Positions 58,856-64,000 of a DNA stretch of 64,000 nucleotides are shown here, piece after piece. Under the pieces are notes generated by a model. It had not been told where the DNA came from. It did not search any database and saw only the letters and a list, made by a program, of their open reading frames with translations. Both the position numbers and the translations under genes were made by a program. Every line of letters starts with the position of its first letter. Within the stretch, counting starts at the first letter, position 1. The stretch comes from Desulfotignum sp032250905 (lineage in GTDB: Bacteria > Desulfobacterota > Desulfobacteria > Desulfobacterales > Desulfobacteraceae). Location: contig JAVVEQ010000011.1 of NCBI GenBank assembly GCA_032250905.1, positions 1 through 64,000 of the forward strand. Reading direction: 5' to 3'.

Positions 58856-58931
58856 GGGTCTAAAAATGCTGGATCAAAAACGATGATCAATCTTAAAGAG
58901 GGTCTTCCCTTTTTTGAACAGGAAGGTGCGG

Positions 58932-60758
58932 GTGGCTGAAAATCAGAAAGATAAACATCACGGGTCAGCATACTATTCAGATTTCAGGCTGAAGATCGCC
59001 CTGCGGTTTGTCATTGTTTCTGTGGCTCCGCTGATGCTGGTTGCAGGGATTATTCTTTATCAGTTTCATGTATATGCCAATAAGATGGTTCACGCCCATC
59101 TGGATGAACTGGTGCTCAGGCACAGACAGAAAATCGATGATTTTCTCAATCAGAAACTCAGTGATATCAGTTATTTGTCTAAAAGTTATGAAATTTCCCA
59201 GCTCAAGGACAAATCATTCCTGCAGCGGCGGCTGCGGGCTCTTCAGACAGATTACAGCTATGTGTTCGTGGATCTTGGCGTCATTGACGACAACGGCCGC
59301 CAGGTATCCTATGCCGGTCCGTTCGATTTGGACCAGGCCAATTACAGCGATGCGGAATGGTTTCAGAAAGCCAGGCTCAGGGAGACCTATATCAGTGATG
59401 TGTTCCTGGGTCTGCGGGGCCAGCCCCATTTTATCGTGGCAGTGAAACGGGAATGGCAGGGCCGGAAATGGCTGGTGCGGGCCACCATCGATTTCATGGC
59501 CTTCAATACCCTGGTGGAAGATTTTACCATGGGCAAAACCGGCACCGCTTTTATCCTGAATCGGCAGGGAGAATTTCAGACCCGGCCCCCCAAGGGCACG
59601 CTCAAGCTGACCCTCCAACAGTATATGAATCTGTTCAGGATGGGGGCAGATGCCCGAAAAAATAAAACTGAAGACAATATTATCGCGCCGTCTGTTTTAG
59701 GACAGAATGAACTTTACCATATCGCCCGGGAGCATGAGCTGAAAATAGACCGGTATTCGGTGAAGCCGCCCCATAAATACACCACTTTTACCGTTGAAAA
59801 ACAAGGGGAAAACACCCGGTTTCTGGTCATTGCCGCATTTTTGAAAAATGATGACTGGCTCCTTATTTTTCAGCAGGAGAAAAAAGACGCATTTGCCAAG
59901 CTCAATGAAACCCAGATCATCGCCGTTTTTATTACGTTTGCCAGTGCCCTGCTCATAATCTTTGTCGCATTTCTGATTTCCGGTCAGCTGGTGAAGCGCA
60001 TTGCCCTGCTCGATTCTGAAAAAGAGGTGATGAATCAGCAGATCGTTGAAACCGGCAAGCTCGCTTCCATCGGGGAGCTTGCAGCCGGCATCGCCCATGA
60101 AATCAACAACCCTGTGGCTATAATGGTCGAAGAGGCCGGCTGGATTCAGGACCTGCTGAGTGAAGGGATCGACAAGGCGGACAATTTTGAGGAATTCAAA
60201 CGGGCACTGGATCAGATCCAGACACAGGGTCACCGGTGTAAAGGCATCACCCACAAGCTGCTCAGCTTTGCCAGAAAAACCGATTCCCGGGTGGAGACCC
60301 TTCAGCTCAACGAGTTTGTCAACGAGGTGGTGGACCTGTTGTCCCAGAAATTCAAATATGCCAATATCGATGTGGATGTACAGCTGGATCCGGAGCTGCC
60401 AGCCATGCAGGCTTCTGCTACGGAGATTCAGCAGGTGCTGATGAACATCCTGCAGAATGCCGTGTATGCCATGGAAAAAACCGGAGGGAAAATTGCCGTT
60501 CTGACCGAGGCGAATGACCAGAACATCTCTATTTCCATCAGGGATACCGGTCCCGGCATCCCGCCGGACAACCTGGCACGGATTTTTGATCCATTTTTTA
60601 CCACCCGGCCGGTGGGCAAGGGAACCGGTCTCGGCCTTTCCATCTGTTATGGCATCATCAATAAAATGGGAGGGCGGATCGATGTGGAAAGCAAACTGGA
60701 TAAAGGAACCACGTTTACTATTGTGCTGCCGTTGGACAGACCAGCACCCAAAAGTTAA
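58932..60758 (+). CDS. Cache-domain sensor histidine kinase
   Basis: This kinase has about 608 residues. A first helix (FVIVSVAPLMLVAGIILYQF) precedes a large periplasmic dCache-like domain at about 50-330 (SYVFVDLGVIDDNGRQVSYA, GKTGTAFILNRQGEFQTRPP). A second helix (IIAVFITFASALLIIFVAFL) leads to HisKA with AAGIAHEINNPVAIMVEEAG and HATPase with DTGPGIPPDN and GTGLGLSICYGIINKMGG. The GTG at 58932 is preferred because AGGAAGG lies about five bases upstream; a TTG six codons earlier is possible. The response regulator follows after 14 bases. Confidence 0.9.
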   Translation: MAENQKDKHHGSAYYSDFRLKIALRFVIVSVAPLMLVAGIILYQFHVYANKMVHAHLDELVLRHRQKIDDFLNQKLSDISYLSKSYEISQLKDKSFLQRRLRALQTDYSYVFVDLGVIDDNGRQVSYAGPFDLDQANYSDAEWFQKARLRETYISDVFLGLRGQPHFIVAVKREWQGRKWLVRATIDFMAFNTLVEDFTMGKTGTAFILNRQGEFQTRPPKGTLKLTLQQYMNLFRMGADARKNKTEDNIIAPSVLGQNELYHIAREHELKIDRYSVKPPHKYTTFTVEKQGENTRFLVIAAFLKNDDWLLIFQQEKKDAFAKLNETQIIAVFITFASALLIIFVAFLISGQLVKRIALLDSEKEVMNQQIVETGKLASIGELAAGIAHEINNPVAIMVEEAGWIQDLLSEGIDKADNFEEFKRALDQIQTQGHRCKGITHKLLSFARKTDSRVETLQLNEFVNEVVDLLSQKFKYANIDVDVQLDPELPAMQASATEIQQVLMNILQNAVYAMEKTGGKIAVLTEANDQNISISIRDTGPGIPPDNLARIFDPFFTTRPVGKGTGLGLSICYGIINKMGGRIDVESKLDKGTTFTIVLPLDRPAPKS

Positions 60759-60772
60759 GGAGAGTTTAAGCG

Positions 60773-61204
60773 ATGGCCATTGCAAAGATTTTACTTGTGG
60801 ATGATGAGGTCCCGTTCGTCGACACCATGATCAAGCGGTTGACCAAACGGAATATGGAGGTTCTTCCGGCACATGGAGGCGAAGAATCCTTACAGAAACT
60901 CAAAGAGAACAAGCGGGTGGAAGTGGTGATTCTGGATGTCAAAATGCCGGGCATGGACGGAATCGAAACCCTCAAGGAGATCAAGAAACAGTTCCCGCTG
61001 GTGGAGGTGATCATGCTCACCGGACACGCCACGGTTGAATCCGCCATCGAGGGCATGAAGCTGGGGGCCTTTGACTATCTGATGAAACCCAGCGACATCG
61101 ACCTGCTGGTGGAGAAAGTGACGGAAGCGGCCGCTAAAAAACGCCGTCATGAGGAAAAAATCATTGAAGCGGAAATGCGCAAGATCACGACCCGGGGGCG
61201 ATGA
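60773..61204 (+). CDS. Single-domain response regulator (partner of Cache kinase)
   Basis: This 143-residue receiver carries Asp55 in VILDVKMPG, GHATVESAIEGMKLGAFDYL and Lys in LMKPSD. A short charged helical tail (AAAKKRRHEEKIIEAEM) follows. There is no DNA-binding domain. AAGGAGA precedes the ATG. It is very similar in plan to the receivers at 61269 and 62880, suggesting local duplication. Confidence 0.9.
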   Translation: MAIAKILLVDDEVPFVDTMIKRLTKRNMEVLPAHGGEESLQKLKENKRVEVVILDVKMPGMDGIETLKEIKKQFPLVEVIMLTGHATVESAIEGMKLGAFDYLMKPSDIDLLVEKVTEAAAKKRRHEEKIIEAEMRKITTRGR

Positions 61205-61220
61205 TCATCTCATGACATCT

Positions 61221-61254
61221 ATTCTGCATGCCTGCTGATGTATGCATGCAGAAT
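61221..61254. repeat. Hairpin between convergent regulators
   Basis: ATTCTGCATGC (61221-61231) is exactly inverted at 61244-61254, with a 12-base loop. It lies between two convergent stops and may end transcription on both strands, although T-tracts are lacking. Confidence 0.5.
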
Positions 61255-61268
61255 GGATGGACAACAGG

Positions 61269-61688
61269 TCAGTTTTCCGGTTGTTGAGGCGCTGATTTTT
61301 GTTCAAAGGCTTCCCGGATCTTATCCACCAACGCTTCAAATTCACAGGGCTTCATCATGTAATCAAACGCCCCCAGGGCCAGTCCCTGCTCACAGGCCTC
61401 GGCTGACCCATGGCCGGTGAGCATGATTACCTGGAGGGTGGGGTCTACCTGCTTGGCGATTTTCAATACCTCGATACCATCCATGTCCGGCATTTTCAGG
61501 TCCAGCACCGCCACGTCAAACTGCTGGGTACGCAACACCAGAAGTGCTTCCGGACTGGTATAGGCTTTTTGGACCTCAAATCCCCGTTTGCCCAGCCGGT
61601 TGGCAAGCACATCCACATACACTGCTTCATCATCCACCAGTAAAACCCGTATTCGGTCGGGGTGTGTGCCTGTTTTTTTCTCTCCCAT
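61269..61688 (-). CDS. Single-domain response regulator
   Basis: This 139-residue receiver has phospho-acceptor Asp63 (AVLDLKMPD), GHGSAEACEQGLALGAFDYM and Lys in MMKPCE. A dozen polar residues precede the first strand. It is the last gene of a minus-strand unit with a receiver-kinase hybrid and another receiver, and lies 14 bases after the hybrid. Confidence 0.9.
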   Translation of the reverse strand: MGEKKTGTHPDRIRVLLVDDEAVYVDVLANRLGKRGFEVQKAYTSPEALLVLRTQQFDVAVLDLKMPDMDGIEVLKIAKQVDPTLQVIMLTGHGSAEACEQGLALGAFDYMMKPCEFEALVDKIREAFEQKSAPQQPEN

Positions 61689-61702
61689 AAAACCTGTCTG
61701 CC

Positions 61703-62866
61703 TTATTTTTTAGCCGGTAATGTAATCATGAATGTCGTGCCTTTGTCAATCTCACTTTCCACGGTGATCAACCCTCCGAGGCCGGTGATGATCCCCCAGG
61801 AAACATAAAGCCCCATTCCTGTGCCCTGATCCGCCTCTTTGGTGGTAAAAAAGGGTTCAAAAATCCGGGAGATGTTTTCCTTAGAAATACCGCATCCCGT
61901 ATCCTTGACAATGATCTTTGCTTCTTCCATTGAGGTGTCCAGACGGATCACCACCTGTCCGTCTACATCCGTGGCCTGGATGGAATTGGACAGCAGGTTG
62001 AGCAATACCTGAAGCAGCTGCAGCGGATCGGCCCAGGCAACGGGATCTGATTCCGGGGTTTCCAGCTGGACGGTAATATTTTTGAGGGATGCCTCCGGCG
62101 CAACCAGGGTGATGGCCTCTTCAGACAATCTCTTGATGTTGACCTCCACAAATGTGGAAGGATCCGCCATATCCGTTGTCTGGGTTTTGACTGCCTGAAG
62201 CAGCTGCTGGGTGATCTTTCCCGCCCGTTTGACTGCGGTGTTGATCCGATCCAGTCCCTTTTGAAAGTCCTCTCTGCGCGGCATGGACTGCATTTCCGGT
62301 TTTTCCAGAATCTGCTGGAGCCATCCGGCCGAATCCTGGATCACCGCCAGGGGGTTGTTGATCTCGTGGGCAACGCCGCTGGCCATGGTACCCAGTGCCA
62401 CCAGACGTTCCGCCACCACCATCTGCTGCTGGACCTGTTCTTTGAACGCATGGGCCTCTTTTTCAGCCAGGATCCGCTGAATTTTGTGAAAGGCCTGCTT
62501 GATTTTCCGGACCAGGTGCTCCAGTTCAACCGGTTTGGACAGATAGTCAAAGGCACCGGATTTGATGCCTTCCACCCCGCCCTGGATATCGGCATGCCCG
62601 GTGAGCATGATCACTTCGGTCAGGCCCTGTGTCTGTTTGATGCGTCTCAGGCATTCAATGCCATCCATGCCCGGCATCTTGACATCCAGGATGACCACAT
62701 CCACCGGTGACTCTGCCAGCATCTGGAGCGCTTTTTCTCCCCGATCCGCTTCCCGGGCATGGATGCCACGCCGCTTCAGGCGTTTGGCAAGAATCTGACG
62801 GAAATCCTTTTCATCATCCACAAGCAGGATGTTGATCTCTTCTGCCAGTCCATTTAGATCTGTCAT
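61703..62866 (-). CDS. Receiver-histidine kinase hybrid
   Basis: This 387-residue soluble protein has a receiver at about 10-125 (Asp61 in VILDVKMPG) and a short linker helix. The HisKA domain carries ASGVAHEINNPLAVIQDSAG and the HATPase domain carries DTGCGISKEN and GTGMGLYVSWGIITGLGG. The N-terminal receiver allows control by phosphotransfer from another kinase, such as the Cache kinase nearby. No PAS or other sensor is present. Confidence 0.9.
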   Translation of the reverse strand: MTDLNGLAEEINILLVDDEKDFRQILAKRLKRRGIHAREADRGEKALQMLAESPVDVVILDVKMPGMDGIECLRRIKQTQGLTEVIMLTGHADIQGGVEGIKSGAFDYLSKPVELEHLVRKIKQAFHKIQRILAEKEAHAFKEQVQQQMVVAERLVALGTMASGVAHEINNPLAVIQDSAGWLQQILEKPEMQSMPRREDFQKGLDRINTAVKRAGKITQQLLQAVKTQTTDMADPSTFVEVNIKRLSEEAITLVAPEASLKNITVQLETPESDPVAWADPLQLLQVLLNLLSNSIQATDVDGQVVIRLDTSMEEAKIIVKDTGCGISKENISRIFEPFFTTKEADQGTGMGLYVSWGIITGLGGLITVESEIDKGTTFMITLPAKK

Positions 62867-62879
62867 GGCTGTTTCTCAG

Positions 62880-63317
62880 TCATATCTTTGATTGACGTAA
62901 CAGCATGGCTGCTTCCGCCTTCTGTATCCGCTCCATATGCTCTTTTCTGCGTTCCCTGGCCCGGTTGAGTTTTTCCGTCAACTCCTTGAAATCCGCAGGT
63001 TTGAGCAGAAAATCAAAGGCCCCCAGTTTCATGCCTTCCACCGCCGACTGGATCGTGCCGTGCCCCGTCAACATGATCACTTCCACCAAAGGATGACGTT
63101 TCTTGACTTTTTTCAGTGTTTCAATGCCATCCATACCCGGCATTTTAACATCCAGGATAATAACATCAATGGTTTCTTTTTCCAGGGTTTCCAGGCACTC
63201 TTGACCGTTATAAGCGGCCAGGACGTTTTCACCATTTTCCTTGAGCCTGAGACTCAGCATCTCAACGAAGTCTTTTTCATCATCCACCAGCAGGATGTGA
63301 CTTGATATTTTATACAC
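62880..63317 (-). CDS. Single-domain response regulator
   Basis: This 145-residue receiver has Asp56 (IILDVKMPG), GHGTIQSAVEGMKLGAFDFL and Lys in LLKPAD. A charged helical tail (RARERRKEHMERIQKAEAAM) follows, like that of the receiver at 60773. The start codon is GTG at 63317, with AGGAG about nine bases upstream. It is the first gene of the three-gene minus-strand phosphorelay unit and lies downstream of the anion-transporter gene. Confidence 0.88.
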   Translation of the reverse strand: MYKISSHILLVDDEKDFVEMLSLRLKENGENVLAAYNGQECLETLEKETIDVIILDVKMPGMDGIETLKKVKKRHPLVEVIMLTGHGTIQSAVEGMKLGAFDFLLKPADFKELTEKLNRARERRKEHMERIQKAEAAMLLRQSKI

Positions 63318-63404
63318 GGTATTCTCCTGTTATTGAAAGGTTTTAGAATTGCCGTCCATTGAGGACGGGGTGTTTCTCAGTTTAAAAACAGTTTGCGGGA
63401 ACAG

Positions 63405-63446
63405 GGCCTGTTTCCCGGCAATTTGCGTTTTTCCGGGAAACAGGCC
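63405..63446. terminator. GC-rich hairpin after the transporter gene
   Basis: The perfect 14-bp inverted repeat GGCCTGTTTCCCGG (63405-63418) and 63433-63446 has a 14-base loop. It begins 16 bases after the transporter stop on the minus strand. The following sequence has only a delayed T-run, so it may slow transcription or protect the mRNA end rather than terminate strongly. Confidence 0.55.
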
Positions 63447-63461
63447 GATAGAAAAATTATA

Positions 63462-64000
63462 TCATACAAACCCGATCAACGGCCAGTAGATTAAAGTGCT
63501 CAATACACTTACCAGCAGGAGGATCAGGCACCAGGGCACGGCGATCTTGATGAAGTCTGTCTGGGAAAAATAACCGGTGCTGTATGCGATAATCGTGGGG
63601 GGGCACCCGATGACCAGCATGATAAAGGAGGTGGTCATGGGAGCCAGCATGGCCACGGATTTGGCAGACATATCCATCATTTCTGCCATGGGCAGGGTAA
63701 TGGGCAGCATCAACGCGACCGCAGCAGAGTTGGACATCATACTGGAAAGAAAAGATCCGAAAAATCCCATGCCGTAATACACGACGAACATGGGCTTGCC
63801 GTCCAGAAGGGGCAGACAGATCTCTGCCAGGTATTTTCCCGCGCCGCTGTCGAGCATGGCAACTCCCAGCGATACCCCGGCCCCGAACACGATCCAGGAT
63901 TCCCAGGGGAATTTGTCACAGATGGTCTTGAAATTGATGAATCCCGGTCCGCAGAATCCCAGTATGGCAAAAGCGGCCGGTACGCTGTAATGCCATCCGG
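63462..64000 (-). CDS. DASS/SLC13-type anion transporter, C-terminal part (truncated by window edge)
   Basis: The visible 178 or so residues are the end of a divalent anion:sodium symporter. Motifs are WIVFGAGVSLGVAMLDSGAG, GFFGSFLSSMMSNSAAVALM (the SNT-type signature, here with SNSAA) and MTTSFIMLVIGCPPTIIAYS. Four to five hydrophobic helices follow to the C-terminus. Members import succinate, citrate or sulfate; the substrate is not evident. The frame continues past the right edge, so the start is not in the window. Confidence 0.85.
   Translation of the reverse strand, partial: GWHYSVPAAFAILGFCGPGFINFKTICDKFPWESWIVFGAGVSLGVAMLDSGAGKYLAEICLPLLDGKPMFVVYYGMGFFGSFLSSMMSNSAAVALMLPITLPMAEMMDMSAKSVAMLAPMTTSFIMLVIGCPPTIIAYSTGYFSQTDFIKIAVPWCLILLLVSVLSTLIYWPLIGFV

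Larger units (their letters stand above)
58623..58931. other. 309-bp divergent intergenic region
   Basis: This AT-rich region separates the minus-strand CBM48 unit from the plus-strand sensor kinase. It holds a candidate sigma-54 promoter facing left (58669-58684) and a candidate sigma-70 promoter facing right (58827-58855). No reading frame longer than about 60 codons with a plausible start was seen, and no RNA gene was recognised. Confidence 0.6.

Overview
The window reads as a chromosomal segment of a Gram-negative, probably sulfate-reducing member of the Desulfobacterota (Desulfobacteraceae-like). This is inferred from the combination of many PAS/receiver histidine kinases, several NtrC-type sigma-54 activators, a multi-gene Mrp/Mbh-like antiporter cluster, NDP-forming acyl-CoA synthetase/GNAT fusions with universal stress proteins, and outer-membrane parts (TolC proteins, an OmpA-type lipoprotein). 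No 16S or sulfate-reduction gene is present, so the placement is an inference. No prophage, insertion sequence, CRISPR array or plasmid backbone was recognised.

Region by region. 1-12.5 kb: housekeeping genes. A HIT protein is followed by a DAHP synthase-prephenate dehydratase fusion preceded by a phenylalanine-rich leader peptide and two hairpins (a likely attenuator). A minus-strand run follows: OmpA lipoprotein, AI-2E permease, two EamA exporters, EttA, a Ski2-like helicase and an acyl-CoA dehydrogenase relative. 12.2-14.2 kb: a broken EamA remnant and a membrane adenylate/guanylate cyclase. 14.2-26.4 kb: a metal-efflux island. A ZraSR-like kinase/sigma-54 activator pair is divergent from a small SHOCT membrane protein, two TolC-like proteins, a CusB-like adaptor with a duplicated metal-binding module, a CusA-like RND pump and a Met/His-rich periplasmic protein. 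A good -24/-12 promoter precedes the efflux operon.

26.4-28.3 kb: a structured, repeat-rich 270-bp intergenic element, an esterase, ArfB and tRNA-Pro(GGG). 28.3-36 kb: a PilZ protein, an NhaD antiporter, two unusual histidine kinases, two lone receivers and a tandem universal stress protein. 36-45.2 kb: an eleven-gene Mrp/Mbh-like cation/proton antiporter cluster with three NuoL/M/N-type subunits, followed by two cyclic-nucleotide-binding proteins. 45.1-49.6 kb: a kinase translationally coupled to a 1012-residue membrane protein of unknown function.

49.7-58.7 kb: a stress and acetylation block on the minus strand. It holds a GNAT/acyl-CoA synthetase fusion (Pat-like), three universal stress proteins and an AcuB-like CBS-ACT protein behind a near-consensus sigma-54 promoter. 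Upstream lie a sigma-54 activator, an AcuA-like GNAT, a cytidylate-kinase-like protein and a lone CBM48 protein behind a second possible sigma-54 promoter. 58.9-63.3 kb: a phosphorelay cluster of two kinases and three single receivers, ending at a truncated DASS-type anion transporter.

Themes: sodium/proton energetics (NhaD, Mrp), soft-metal efflux, second messengers (cyclase, CNBD and PilZ proteins) and stress-linked protein acetylation, all heavily wired to two-component systems and sigma-54.
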